Shown piece by piece: positions 31,611 through 40,835 of a stretch of DNA of 64,000 nt. The stretch's first letter is position 1. Each line of letters begins with the position of its first letter. The notes under the pieces are model-generated. The model was not told the origin of the DNA. It ran no database searches and saw only the letters and a program-made list of their open reading frames with translations. Location of the stretch: assembly GCF_010667655.1 (NCBI RefSeq), contig NZ_WHZU01000012.1:1-64000 (forward strand), written 5' to 3'. The position numbers and the translations under genes are program-made. This DNA comes from Bifidobacterium saimiriisciurei. Lineage in GTDB: Bacteria > Actinomycetota > Actinomycetes > Actinomycetales > Bifidobacteriaceae.

Positions 31611-33071
31611 ATGCTCAGCACATTGGATATGTTCTCCGTCGGTATCGGACCGTCGTCGTCGCATACCGTCGGCCCGATGCGGGCCGCCTGCGCCTTCGTC
31701 TCGTCGCTCGTCGAGCGCGACCTGCTGGCGAAAACCGCCCGCGTGCATGTGACGCTGTACGGCTCGCTCGCGCAGACCGGCCTTGGGCACGGCACCGACC
31801 GCGCCGCCCTCGCCGGTCTCGAGGGCAAGCAGCCCGAGACCGTCGACCCCGACGACGTGCTCCACGATCTGGACCGCTGCTCGGATTCCGGCCGTTTGCT
31901 GCTCGCCGGCACGAAGGAGATTCCGTTCGACCGTTCCGACATCGAATTCGACACCTGGCATGCGCCGCGCCTGCATCCGAACCGCATGCTGTTCCGCGCG
32001 CTCGACGCCGACGGCCATCTGATCGTCGAGGACGTCATCTATTCGATCGGCGGCGGATTCATCGCCTATGAGGACGAGCTGCAGAGCAAGGTCCGGGGCA
32101 AGGGACGCGGCGGCAGCGGCAATGCCGGAGCCGGGCACAACGACGACAACGCCGATGACAACGGCGTGACCGTGCCGTTCCCCTTCTCCTCCGCCGCCGA
32201 GCTCATCGCCATCTGCGAGCGCGAACGGCTGTCGATCGCCGACGTGGTGTGGCGCAACGAGGCCGCGTTCCGCCCGGAGGAGGAGACACGCGTGAGGCTG
32301 TATTCCGTGTGGAAGACGATGCGCGACTGCGTGCGCAACGGCTGCACGAGCACGGAGCGCACGCTGCCGGGCGGGCTGCATGTGCCGCGGCGCGCGGCGA
32401 CGGTGTATCAGCGGCTGAAGCCGCGCAGCGCCGATATCTTCGACGGCCACACCGACCGCAATATGCTGCTGTCGCGCGCGTCGGACGCCGAATGGGTCGA
32501 TCTGTTCGCGTTGGCCGTGAGCGAGGAGAACGCCGGCGGCGGCCGTATCGTCACGGCGCCGACGAATGGGTCGGCGGGCATCATTCCGGCGGTGCTGCAT
32601 TATTACTGGTGGCTGGTCGACGGCGCGAATCCCACGGGGGTCGTCGATTTCCTGCTTACGGCGGCCGCGGTCGGGTATCTGTTCAAGCGCAATGCGTCGA
32701 TTTCCGGCGCCGAGGTGGGGTGCCAGGGCGAGGTGGGGTCGGCCTGTTCGATGGCGGCGGCCGGATTGTGCGCCGTATTGGGCGGCACGCCGAAGCAGGT
32801 GGAGAACGCGGCCGAGATCGGCATCGAACATAACCTCGGCCTGACGTGCGACCCCATCGGCGGCCTGGTGCAGATTCCGTGCATCGAACGCAATGCGATG
32901 GCGAGCAACACGGCCATCAATGCGGCCCGTATGGCGTTGCTGGGCAACGGCTCGCATATCGTGTCGCTGGATTCCGCGATTCGTACGATGAAGGAGACCG
33001 GCCTCGATATGAAGAGCAAGTACAAGGAGACGTCGCGCGGCGGCCTTGCCGTCAACGTCACCGAATGCTGA
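31611..33071 (+). CDS. sdaA: L-serine ammonia-lyase, single-chain iron-sulfur type
   Basis: 486 aa. Deaminates L-serine to pyruvate and ammonia. The ATG at 31611 ([20 protein letters not shown]) matches the family start and has GGAGG 5 nt upstream. N-terminal beta domain with [12 protein letters not shown]-terminal alpha domain with the [4Fe-4S] cysteines in [16 protein letters not shown] and [12 protein letters not shown]. The two domains are joined by a variable Gly/Asn/Asp-rich insert ([16 protein letters not shown]). Divergent from the phosphodiesterase gene across 266 bp with no other feature. Confidence 0.95.
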   Translation: MLSTLDMFSVGIGPSSSHTVGPMRAACAFVSSLVERDLLAKTARVHVTLYGSLAQTGLGHGTDRAALAGLEGKQPETVDPDDVLHDLDRCSDSGRLLLAGTKEIPFDRSDIEFDTWHAPRLHPNRMLFRALDADGHLIVEDVIYSIGGGFIAYEDELQSKVRGKGRGGSGNAGAGHNDDNADDNGVTVPFPFSSAAELIAICERERLSIADVVWRNEAAFRPEEETRVRLYSVWKTMRDCVRNGCTSTERTLPGGLHVPRRAATVYQRLKPRSADIFDGHTDRNMLLSRASDAEWVDLFALAVSEENAGGGRIVTAPTNGSAGIIPAVLHYYWWLVDGANPTGVVDFLLTAAAVGYLFKRNASISGAEVGCQGEVGSACSMAAAGLCAVLGGTPKQVENAAEIGIEHNLGLTCDPIGGLVQIPCIERNAMASNTAINAARMALLGNGSHIVSLDSAIRTMKETGLDMKSKYKETSRGGLAVNVTEC

Positions 33072-33257
33072 ATGTCATACGGCCGGGTCGCGAAAACCAT
33101 TTTCCGTCAGAGGGGCATCACGGCCCCGGCACACCGCACGCGTCGTCGCCGCACGGACACCCCCTCCCTCGTCGATTTCCGCCCACGCCGGCGGAAAACA
33201 AGGGAAAATCAAGGAAAAGCTGTAAGGAACGGACACCGCCGAAGAGAAAACAACCCC

Positions 33258-33284
33258 TTTCGTTTACAATGACGATGAACGAAA
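33258..33284 (+). promoter_or_regulatory. lacI-type gene promoter with overlapping operator
   Basis: Inverted repeat TTTCGTT (33258-33264) and AACGAAA (33278-33284) enclosing a -10 box TACAAT (33265-33270). A regulator bound here would block the promoter, so autorepression by the adjacent LacI protein is likely. Confidence 0.5.
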
Positions 33285-33295
33285 CTTGAGAAAGC

Positions 33296-34363
33296 ATGGG
33301 AATGACTGCAGTAGAACCACCTCATTCTGGCACGCGCAAGACCACTTTGGCCGAAGTTGCGGCTGCGGCCGGGGTTTCGCTGGCCACGGCCTCGAAGGCT
33401 CTGAACAATCAGCCGCGCGTAAGCGATGCCACACGACGACGGGTTCAGGAAGCTGCGGAAAAGCTGTCATACATTCCCAATGCGCAGGCGCAGTCGTTGA
33501 TTTCCGGACGTACGAATTCGATTGGCGTCATCACATCCGATCTGACCGGCCGCTTCTGCACGCCGATCCTGCTGGGCGCCGAGGACGAGTTCGGCGTCAC
33601 CTCGAACACGGTGCTGCTGTGCAATGCGCGCGGCGATGCGCTGCTCGAACGCAATCATCTGTCGTTCCTGCTGTCCCGCAACGTCGATGGCCTGCTGATC
33701 GTGGGCGACGAAACCGACCCGCGTCCGCATCTCGACGTGCCGGACAACGTGCCGGTGGTCTACGTGTACGCGCCGTCGGACAACGCGGACGATTGCTCCG
33801 TCGTATGCGACAACGTCGAGGCCGGCGAGATGGCGGTGAATCATCTGCTGTCGTGCGGCAAGCGCAAGATCGCCATCATCGGCGGCAGCGATACGACGCC
33901 GAACGCGCATAATCTGCTGCTGGGATCGCCGAGTTCGGCGCAGGCCCGTCTCAACGGCTCGCTGAAGGCGTTGCATGAGGCCGGATTGGAGCCGGCGGGC
34001 CCGGTTCGTTTCTCGCAGTGGACGGAATCGTGGGGTCGCGCGGCCACACGACTGCTGCTGGACCAGAACGTGGATTTCGACGCCGTGGTCTGCCAGTGCG
34101 ACGGCATCGCCCGCGGCTGCATGGACGTGCTCAAGGAACGCGGCATCAGCATCCCCTCGCAGGTGGCGGTCATCGGCCACGACAACCGCGATATGCTGGC
34201 GCCGGACGCCGACCCGCCGCTCACGAGCATCGACAACTGCCCGGAGGAACTGGGGCATGTGGCGGCGCGTGCGCTGATCGACGCCATCAACGGGCGGCCC
34301 CATCACGGCGTGGAAAGCATTTCGTGCCGTCTGGTCCAGCGCGAATCCACCCTGCCGATGTAA
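33296..34363 (+). CDS. LacI-family transcriptional regulator
   Basis: 355 aa. The N-terminal helix-turn-helix and hinge are typical (TLAEVAAAAGVSLATASKAL, then VSDATRRRVQEAAEKLSYIP and NAQAQSLISGRT). A periplasmic-binding-type ligand domain follows (IGVITSDLTGRF, VAVIGHDNRDMLAPDADPPL, QRESTLPM at the end). It faces the GH127/GPH operon across a structured element and is the obvious candidate repressor for it, responding to arabinose-containing sugars. Ligand identity is inference. Confidence 0.9.
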   Translation: MGMTAVEPPHSGTRKTTLAEVAAAAGVSLATASKALNNQPRVSDATRRRVQEAAEKLSYIPNAQAQSLISGRTNSIGVITSDLTGRFCTPILLGAEDEFGVTSNTVLLCNARGDALLERNHLSFLLSRNVDGLLIVGDETDPRPHLDVPDNVPVVYVYAPSDNADDCSVVCDNVEAGEMAVNHLLSCGKRKIAIIGGSDTTPNAHNLLLGSPSSAQARLNGSLKALHEAGLEPAGPVRFSQWTESWGRAATRLLLDQNVDFDAVVCQCDGIARGCMDVLKERGISIPSQVAVIGHDNRDMLAPDADPPLTSIDNCPEELGHVAARALIDAINGRPHHGVESISCRLVQRESTLPM

Positions 34364-34401
34364 AAATCACGCTCCAACCGCATTCGGGTTAGAGAAGCAG
34401 A

Positions 34402-34493
34402 GGGCCGGATATATGATTGCCGACCGTAAGCTTGGGAGGCGAAGCCTCCCGGCCGAACGGCCTTGAGTGTGTCGGTAATCATATATCCGGCCC
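34402..34493 (+). ncRNA. Structured element A (three-way-junction fold), candidate RNA or extragenic repeat
   Basis: A 23-bp outer stem (34402-34424 with 34471-34493, one G-U) encloses two hairpins: GGGAGGC-gaa-GCCTCCC (34434-34450) and GGCC-gaac-GGCC. The 20-nt core GGCCGAACGGCCTTGAGTGT (34451-34470) recurs exactly in element B (40863-40882 on the opposite strand). B has different outer-stem and first-hairpin sequences that still pair. It starts 39 nt after the lacI stop codon and lies between convergent genes, so it may also terminate transcription. Confidence 0.6.
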
Positions 34494-34510
34494 GACCTAT
34501 CCGACGAAAA

Positions 34511-36469
34511 TCAGATGGTCCTCTGCCATACGCGCATCTGGCCCTCGCCGCGGTTGGCCCATGCGTAGTACGGGATGAACTTCACCGTCGCGGCCTCGGT
34601 CTTCTGGGAGCCGGCGGGCAGGTAGAGGTCGTCGGATTCGTCCTGGATCTCGCGCACGCCCTGTTCGGTGATGGTGCCGACGCCACCGAGGAGTTCGGGC
34701 TTGAATTCGTAGGTGCCGGAGCCGGGCTTGATGGCGTAGAGCCACAGGTCGCCGTCGTTGTCGGCGGATTCGGCGGTGTAGACGAGCGGGCCGCGGGTGA
34801 CGGCCACGCGGCCGGCATCCTCTGCCACGCGGGTGTTGGCACGCAGCTCCTTGACGGTCATGTCGAGATCGAGGGCGATGTCGGTCTTCTCGCTGGCGAT
34901 GGGCAAGTACACGAAGCCGTCTTCGGGCTCCACGCTGGTCTCCTCGCCGTTGACCGCGAGCGTGAATGCGCCCTTGGACCATGCGGGGATGCGGATGCCG
35001 AAGCGGAATTCGGCGCCTTCGGGGTTGTCGATGGTGAATTCGACGTGGCCCTCCCACGGGAAGTTGCTGCGCTGCTCGATCACCACGCCGCCCTGGAACG
35101 TGGCCTTGTTGGCGATGAACTGGTCGGCGAGGATGGTGCCGTCGTCCTGCACCGCGTAGATGTAGCGATCCACGGAGGCGATGAGTCGCGAGAGGTTGGC
35201 CGGGCAGCAGGCGCAGGCGAACCAGCCGGCGCGTTCGGCGAGCACGTGGCGGAAGTCGGGGTTGCCCTTGAGCTTGCGCGGGTCCACCTCGAGCGGGTTG
35301 ACGTAGTAGAAGTGGCGGCCGTCGAGCGCCATGCCGGCGATGGAGCCGTTAAACAGCTCCTTTTCGAGCACGTCGCCATATTCGCCCTTGGGCTCGAGCT
35401 CGAGCATGCGGCGGGCGAAGAAGCTCATGCCCACGGAGGCGCAGGTCTCGCCATATTCGGCGTCGTTCGGCAGGTCGTAGTCGTAGGTGAACGACTCGCC
35501 TTCCTTGGTGGTGCCGATCTGGCCGGTGACGAACATGCGCTTGTGCACGACGCTCTCCCAGAACGTGTGGCAGGCCTTGAGCAGGCTGTCGTCGCCGGTG
35601 AGGCGGGCGATGTGCGCCATGCCGGTGCACAGGTACATCACGCGCACGGCGTGGCCCTCGGCGTCCTGCTGCTTGGTCACGGGCTCGGCGGCCTGGTAGT
35701 AGGTGCGGGGCAGGTACTTGATCTGTTCGAAGAAGTCGCGGTCCCAGCCGTCGGCCTTGTTCTGCTTGTCGTAGAACTCCGGGTCCTTGCCGCGCACATG
35801 GAGGAACCAGCGGCCGAGTTCGGCGTACTTGCTTTCGCCGGTGACCTCGGCGAGGCGGGCGAGCGCGAGCTCGATCTCGGGGTGGCCGTCGGCTCCGTGC
35901 ACCTTGCCGGCCTCGTCGCCGAAGTGCTCGCCGATGCAGGCGGCGATCTTCCTGGCGATGTCGAGGGCCTTTTCGTTGCCGGTGGCCTCGTAGTAGGCGA
36001 CGCCGGCCTCGATGTAGTGGCCCATGGTGTAGAGCTCGTGGGACTGCTGGATGCGGGCGAACTTGCGGTCGGGCCACTTGATCTGGAAGAAGGTGTCGAT
36101 GTAGCCGTCGGGCTGCTGGGCGGCGGCGATGAGATCCACCACGCCGTCGGCGATCTCCTTGAGGTCGGCGTCGTCGTGGTCCTGCAGCGCGTAGGCGGCG
36201 GATTCGAGCCACTTGTAGACGTCGGAATCCTGGAACGGCATGCCGTGGAACTTGCCTTCGGCCTGGTCGGCGGCGATCCTGAGGTTTTCGACGGCGTAGC
36301 TGAGGGTGTCGCCGGTGGTGGGGTTGCCGCCGGGGTCGAGCGGGAGGTCGACCTCGATCTGGTTGGTGATGACCTGCCACTGGTAGGGCAGGACCTTCTT
36401 GGCGACGAGGTCGCGGTAGTTCTTCCAGAATGCGGAGGTGACCTCGACCTTGGGTGCTGAATACGTCAT
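34511..36469 (-). CDS. hypBA1: GH127 beta-L-arabinofuranosidase
   Basis: 652 aa, close to B. longum HypBA1 (658 aa), which releases L-arabinose from beta-1,2-linked arabinofuranosides of hydroxyproline-rich plant glycoproteins. Family signatures: N-terminal VTSAFWKNYRDLV, the barrel motif YGETCASVGMSFFARRML (Glu and a zinc Cys) and FACACCPANLSRL (catalytic and zinc cysteines). No signal peptide, so cytoplasmic: it acts on imported oligosaccharide. AAGGAAC precedes the ATG. It follows the GPH transporter by 22 bp as the second gene of an operon. Confidence 0.9.
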   Translation of the reverse strand: MTYSAPKVEVTSAFWKNYRDLVAKKVLPYQWQVITNQIEVDLPLDPGGNPTTGDTLSYAVENLRIAADQAEGKFHGMPFQDSDVYKWLESAAYALQDHDDADLKEIADGVVDLIAAAQQPDGYIDTFFQIKWPDRKFARIQQSHELYTMGHYIEAGVAYYEATGNEKALDIARKIAACIGEHFGDEAGKVHGADGHPEIELALARLAEVTGESKYAELGRWFLHVRGKDPEFYDKQNKADGWDRDFFEQIKYLPRTYYQAAEPVTKQQDAEGHAVRVMYLCTGMAHIARLTGDDSLLKACHTFWESVVHKRMFVTGQIGTTKEGESFTYDYDLPNDAEYGETCASVGMSFFARRMLELEPKGEYGDVLEKELFNGSIAGMALDGRHFYYVNPLEVDPRKLKGNPDFRHVLAERAGWFACACCPANLSRLIASVDRYIYAVQDDGTILADQFIANKATFQGGVVIEQRSNFPWEGHVEFTIDNPEGAEFRFGIRIPAWSKGAFTLAVNGEETSVEPEDGFVYLPIASEKTDIALDLDMTVKELRANTRVAEDAGRVAVTRGPLVYTAESADNDGDLWLYAIKPGSGTYEFKPELLGGVGTITEQGVREIQDESDDLYLPAGSQKTEAATVKFIPYYAWANRGEGQMRVWQRTI

Positions 36470-36491
36470 GGATGTTCCTTAAATATCTGCC

Positions 36492-37895
36492 TTACTTGGC
36501 GGCGGCTTCGGCCTTGGCGTGACGCTCGGCGAGCTCGGCCTTGATCTGCGGCTCCATCTTCTCGAACTTGCGGTAGAAGCACATGATCACGCCGACGATG
36601 ATGTACACGATCACCGGCAGCCAGATGAAGCAGAAGCTGATGGCGGACTGCGCACTGGCGGACTGCACTTCGAGATTGGCGTCGTAGCCGGCGGCGCCCA
36701 TGATCTCGAGCGGGAGGAAGGCGCCGAAGCCGGAGCCGACCTGGATGCAGAAGGCGGAGCCGACGGCGGTCAGGAAGCCTGCGGCGTGGACGCCGGTCTT
36801 CCATTCGCCGTAGTCGACGGTGTCGGCGAGCATGCCGAACGGCATGCCGATGGCGATGGCGGCGCCGAGCACGCCGACGGTCCAGAAGATGACCAGCAGC
36901 GGCACGTTGTGGCCGGCGAGCGGCATGAGGGCCTGGCCGAGTCCGCCGATGATGAGGCCGATCTGCATGGTGAGGGTCTTGTTCTTCAGCTTGTTGGCGA
37001 GGATCGGCATGGCGATGGTGCCGACGAGGCCGAGCACCTGCACGCCGTTGAAGATGGAGGTCAGGTCGCGGTTGTTGAGCACGTACTGGGCGTAGTAGGT
37101 GGAGACGCCGTTACGGGTGGACTGGGCGACCCAGTAGATGACGAAGGCGACGACGAGGATGATCCACGGCCAGTTGCCCTTGGCGGCCTTGAGGGAGTCC
37201 TTGAGCGGAATCGGCTTGTTGAGTTCCGGACGGTAGTTGTGCTCGGTGAGGTTCTTGAAGGAGAAGAGCAGCAGGATGATGGCGACGATGCCCCAGATCG
37301 CGGTGACGATCATGAAGCCGGTCTTGTCGCCGCCGAACTTCACGCCGAAGAAGCCGACAAGCGGGATGGTGAAGGACGAGGTGATGAAGGAGCCGATCTG
37401 ACCACCGGCCATACGGAAGGAGTTGGCGTTGTTGCGCTCAACCGGGTCGTCGGTGAGGTTCGGCAGGATGGCGGTGATGGGCGTCTGGATGCCGGTGTAC
37501 ACGGCGCCGGCGGCGAGGATGTACGTGATCAGCGCGTACCAGAACTTCGGGGCGCCTTCCGGCAGGCTCGGGGCGGTGAAGGCGATGAACACGGTGACGG
37601 CGAACGGAATGCACAGCCACAGGAACCACGGACGGCTCTGGCCCCACTTGGTGTTGGTGTGGTCCACGATCGATCCCCAGACGACCGCGGAGATGGCGTC
37701 GGCGAAGCGCGCCACCAGCAGGATGGTGCCCGCACCCAGGGCGCCTGCGGCCGGGATGTGGAACACGTTGGTGTAGAAGTACATGATGTACGACGAGATC
37801 GTCACGTACAGCAGGTTGCCTGCCATATCAGTGAAGGAGTATGCGATTTTCTCCCTCACAGAAAGTTTCACTGAGGAGCTAACGTTGCTGCTCAT
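36492..37895 (-). CDS. GPH-family sugar:cation symporter
   Basis: 467 aa, about 12 membrane helices, glycoside-pentoside-hexuronide family. Motifs: IAYSFTDMAGNLLY in helix 1, GSIVDHTNTKWGQSRPW after helix 2 (the family's D-x-T-x-x-x-G-x-x-R-P element), and RNNANSFRMAGGQIGSF. First gene of the operon with GH127, so it probably imports a beta-L-arabinofuranosyl disaccharide or related pentoside. AGCGAGAAAAC lies before the ATG. A palindromic operator at 37944-37961 sits about 50 bp upstream. Confidence 0.88.
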   Translation of the reverse strand: MSSNVSSSVKLSVREKIAYSFTDMAGNLLYVTISSYIMYFYTNVFHIPAAGALGAGTILLVARFADAISAVVWGSIVDHTNTKWGQSRPWFLWLCIPFAVTVFIAFTAPSLPEGAPKFWYALITYILAAGAVYTGIQTPITAILPNLTDDPVERNNANSFRMAGGQIGSFITSSFTIPLVGFFGVKFGGDKTGFMIVTAIWGIVAIILLLFSFKNLTEHNYRPELNKPIPLKDSLKAAKGNWPWIILVVAFVIYWVAQSTRNGVSTYYAQYVLNNRDLTSIFNGVQVLGLVGTIAMPILANKLKNKTLTMQIGLIIGGLGQALMPLAGHNVPLLVIFWTVGVLGAAIAIGMPFGMLADTVDYGEWKTGVHAAGFLTAVGSAFCIQVGSGFGAFLPLEIMGAAGYDANLEVQSASAQSAISFCFIWLPVIVYIIVGVIMCFYRKFEKMEPQIKAELAERHAKAEAAAK

Positions 37896-37943
37896 AGTTT
37901 TCTCGCTTTCGTTGCGAACGTTTGTCGAAAATCATATTAATTA

Positions 37944-37961
37944 TTTTCGCGTTTGCGAAAA
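37944..37961 (-). promoter_or_regulatory. Candidate operator of the GPH-GH127 operon
   Basis: Perfect palindrome TTTTCGC-GTTT-GCGAAAA 49 bp before the transporter ATG, within AT-rich promoter-like DNA (ATATTAATTATTTT next to it). The CG-centred A/T-flanked form is like LacI-family operators. Either the LacI protein at 33296 or the divergent AraC protein could bind. Confidence 0.5.
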
Positions 37962-38202
37962 GCCTTTTCCTTTTGCTATCATGACAAAGTCTTTTGAGAT
38001 ATGACACTGCCCGACGCCGCGCATCACGCCTTATGATAGACCGCGCATGCACCGGCGGACAACGCGGAAACCGCCGGAACCTTGCCGCTCAGGTGCGCAA
38101 CCGCGTGCGCAACGGTGGATTCGACGGAATCATCCGACGATGCGGCACCGACCGGCGGCAGCGTCATCTCCGGCAGCGACCCGACCGTTCGAAGGAGCAC
38201 CT

Positions 38203-39099
38203 ATGAACAGCGAATTCATATCGATATCGTGCATTCCGTCGCCGACCTTCATCGAAGGCGACTACGCGGTGTTCCAGCCGGGCGACCGGCACCCCGACCG
38301 CAGCACGCTGCCGTATTTCATCTTCATCGTCGTCACGCATGGCCGGCTGTTCATCGCCGAGGACGGCAACAACATGACCGTCGACGCCGGCGAAAGCGTC
38401 GTTCTGCTGCCGAATCATCATCATTATTCATGGAAGTCGACCGCGGAGACCACGGAATACTACTGGCTGCACTTCGCCGCCACCAGCGCATGGGACGTCG
38501 GGCCGCAACCGACGCCCATGCGCTCGTCGATCGACGTGCCGATCCTGCATTATCACACGCCGCAGCCGACGATGTATCTGCTCAGACAGCGGCGAATCGA
38601 GGAACCGCAGCCGTTGTATTCGCTGTTCAACCGCCTGTTCTCCGCCAGCACGAGCGCGATGCGGAACAATTTCTGGCCGACGCAGCAGCTGTTTCTCGAC
38701 GTATTGCAGACCGTGCAGATCATGGGCGAGGAGGAGTCGACCACGTTCCAGCTGGCCGAAAAGGTACGTCGCCATCTCGATGACCATTTCAGCGAGAACG
38801 TGACCTCGGCCACGCTTTCCGAGGCGTTCCATCTGCACTCGAGCTACATCATCCGGTCGTTCAAGGCCGCGATGGGCATGACGCCGAACGAATACCTCAT
38901 CGCCTACCGCATGGAGCACGCGTACAAGGCGCTGTCGAACACCGACATCCCCGTGCAACGCGTGGCCGAAATGATCGGCTATCCGAACGCCAGCTACTTC
39001 TCCACGCTGTTCCGCAAGCACTACGGCATGCCACCCAGCACGGTGCGGTCGCTCAACCTCGTCCACACCGGCGCCCAGCCGCACCCGGTGGACGTCTGA
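38203..39099 (+). CDS. AraC-family transcriptional regulator
   Basis: 298 aa. The ATG at 38203 has AAGGAG 5 nt upstream. N-terminal cupin sensor (PYFIFIVVTHGRLFIAEDG, VLLPNHHHYSW). C-terminal double helix-turn-helix (SATLSEAFHLHSSYIIRSFK and VQRVAEMIGYPNASYFSTLF) followed by RKHYGMPPSTVR. Divergent from the GPH-GH127 operon across 307 bp that contains the palindromic operator, so it may activate that operon alongside the LacI repressor. Confidence 0.9.
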   Translation: MNSEFISISCIPSPTFIEGDYAVFQPGDRHPDRSTLPYFIFIVVTHGRLFIAEDGNNMTVDAGESVVLLPNHHHYSWKSTAETTEYYWLHFAATSAWDVGPQPTPMRSSIDVPILHYHTPQPTMYLLRQRRIEEPQPLYSLFNRLFSASTSAMRNNFWPTQQLFLDVLQTVQIMGEEESTTFQLAEKVRRHLDDHFSENVTSATLSEAFHLHSSYIIRSFKAAMGMTPNEYLIAYRMEHAYKALSNTDIPVQRVAEMIGYPNASYFSTLFRKHYGMPPSTVRSLNLVHTGAQPHPVDV

Positions 39100-39124
39100 T
39101 CACGTCGCGCCCTGCCGCACAATG

Positions 39125-39158
39125 AAAAAACGCCGGTCGTCGCGGAACGACCGGCGTT
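39125..39158 (-). terminator. Terminator of the dnaK-hspR operon
   Basis: Perfect 12-bp stem AACGCCGGTCGT/ACGACCGGCGTT (39129-39140 and 39147-39158) with A6 at 39125-39130, which reads as a T-run on the minus strand after hspR. Also lies 3' of the convergent araC gene. Confidence 0.88.
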
Positions 39159-39222
39159 GAGAACCACGCGAAAACGCGCGCGGACAAGCAGATAGGAGCG
39201 TATGCCGATAATCGGCGGCGGA

Positions 39223-39723
39223 TCATCGTGCGGTGATCTGCAGGATGGTGCGTCGGTACGGCGACGGCTCGCGCACGCGGCGCACGCGCTGCACCTCGAT
39301 GACCTCGCCGTCGGCACCCGCCTCGAACACGACGTTGCCCTCCATACGGCGACGCAGCTGGCGGTTCTGCCGTTTGAGCTGGCGGTTCTCCTCCATCAGC
39401 TGGAGAATCCTCGTGATGCCGGCGAGATTGATGGACTCCTCCTGGCTCATGCGCTGAGCCTGGGAAAGCCTGTCGATGTCACGCAGCGAATAACGTCGGG
39501 CCCCGCCCGGCGTACGCTGCGGCACGATCAGCCCAAGACGGTCGTACTGCCGCAGCGTCTGCGGATGGATGTCGGCCAGTTCGCCGGCCTGTCCGACGCT
39601 GAAGATCGGAAAATCGACGTTCAGACCGAGCTCCTCGGCGGCGTCAAGACTGACGCGCTCGGCCACGAGGGCCTGGGCGCACATCGTGTACGCCTTGCGA
39701 AGCTTCGGTGCGATCCTTGCCAT
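39223..39723 (-). CDS. hspR: Heat-shock repressor HspR (MerR type)
   Basis: 166 aa. A MerR-like helix-turn-helix (FSVGQAGELADIHPQTLRQY, then DRLGLIVPQRTPGGARRYS) is followed by a coiled coil (RILQLMEENRQLKRQNRQLR) and a basic tail. Last gene of dnaK-grpE-dnaJ-hspR, 16 bp after dnaJ. In actinobacteria HspR with DnaK as co-repressor binds HAIR operators; one is present before dnaK (43689-43709), closing a feedback loop. The N-terminal ~45 residues before the HTH are longer than usual, so the start could be internal. Confidence 0.93.
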   Translation of the reverse strand: MARIAPKLRKAYTMCAQALVAERVSLDAAEELGLNVDFPIFSVGQAGELADIHPQTLRQYDRLGLIVPQRTPGGARRYSLRDIDRLSQAQRMSQEESINLAGITRILQLMEENRQLKRQNRQLRRRMEGNVVFEAGADGEVIEVQRVRRVREPSPYRRTILQITAR

Positions 39724-39739
39724 AATCGATCACCGCGTC

Positions 39740-40774
39740 TTATTCGCCAAGACGTTCGGACGCGACGCGATCGGCGAAATCGCTGCTGGCGGCGTCGAAT
39801 TCCTTCAGCGTCTTCTTCTGCTTGAAGCCCAGGCCCTCGGGCACCTGAATCATCACGCGGCCGACCAGGTCGCCGTTGCCGCGCGGGCTGGCCACGCCCT
39901 TGCCCTTGAGACGGACCTCGGCGCCGCTGGACGAACCGGCGGGCACCTTGAACGTGACGACGTTGCCGTCGATGTCCTTGGCGGAGACCTTGCCGCCCAG
40001 CGCCGCCTCGGCGACGGTGACGGGCAGGTCCATGACGATGTCGCGGCCCGACATGCTGAACTTCGGGTCGGACTTCACATGCACGGCCAGGTACAGGTCG
40101 CCATGCGCGCCGCCATACTGGCCCGCGTGGCCCTTGCCGGCCAGACGAATCTTCTGGCCGTCCTTCACGCCGGCGGGGATATGCGTCTTGAACTTGCCGC
40201 CATCCACGCTCAGCGAGACCGTGGCGCCCTTGACCGCCTGACGCAGCGTCAGGTTAATCTTGGAGTTGCGGTCCTTGCCACGCACCGGCTCCTGCGGTTC
40301 GCGATAGCTGCTGCGGCCGCCGCCGAATCCGGCGCCCGGACCGCCCGCGCCGGCCGCGCCGCCGAACGCCTGGAAGATGTCGTTGAGATCGGGGCCGCCC
40401 TGGCCGCCCGTGGAGAAGCGGATGCGCGAGGAGCCCTGCGGGCCGCCCGCACCGCCGCCGAACATCGAACCGAAGATGTCGGAGAAGCCGCTGGCGTCGA
40501 AGCCGCCCTGGCCGGAGCCGCCGGCGAAGCGCGCGCCGCCCATGCCGAACTGGCGGATGGCGTCGTACTTCTGACGCTGCTCCTTGTTGTTCAGCACATC
40601 GTAGGCCTCGGAGATGTCCTTGAACTTCTCCTCGGCCTCCTTGGTCTTGTTGAGATCGGGATGGTACTTGCGGGCCAGCTTGCGGTAGGCCTTGGTGATC
40701 TCCTCTTCGGAAGCGTCCTTGGAGACACCGAGGACCTTATAGAAATCCTTGTTCAGCCATTCATTCTCAGCCAT
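39740..40774 (-). CDS. dnaJ: DnaJ/CbpA-type co-chaperone without zinc finger
   Basis: 344 aa. J-domain at residues ~8-75 with the HPD triad ([12 protein letters not shown]). A Gly/Phe-rich segment with repeated GGxG follows. Then come two C-terminal substrate-binding domains ([38 protein letters not shown]). The CxxCxGxG zinc-finger repeats of classical DnaJ are absent, so this is a type II/DnaJ2-like protein that stimulates DnaK ATPase. ATG 40774 is preferred over 40780 because GGAG is then 8 nt away. Separated from grpE by 267 bp carrying element B and a hairpin. Confidence 0.9.
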   Translation of the reverse strand: MAENEWLNKDFYKVLGVSKDASEEEITKAYRKLARKYHPDLNKTKEAEEKFKDISEAYDVLNNKEQRQKYDAIRQFGMGGARFAGGSGQGGFDASGFSDIFGSMFGGGAGGPQGSSRIRFSTGGQGGPDLNDIFQAFGGAAGAGGPGAGFGGGRSSYREPQEPVRGKDRNSKINLTLRQAVKGATVSLSVDGGKFKTHIPAGVKDGQKIRLAGKGHAGQYGGAHGDLYLAVHVKSDPKFSMSGRDIVMDLPVTVAEAALGGKVSAKDIDGNVVTFKVPAGSSSGAEVRLKGKGVASPRGNGDLVGRVMIQVPEGLGFKQKKTLKEFDAASSDFADRVASERLGE

Positions 40775-40835
40775 CTCCATGTCTCCTTTCTAAAAGAATC
40801 TGATGTATTGATATTTCGTTTCCAATGCTGTGGTC

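Noticed and set aside
34463-36460. 665-codon plus-strand frame opposite GH127
   Set aside because: Shadow of the GH127 gene; composition bias only.
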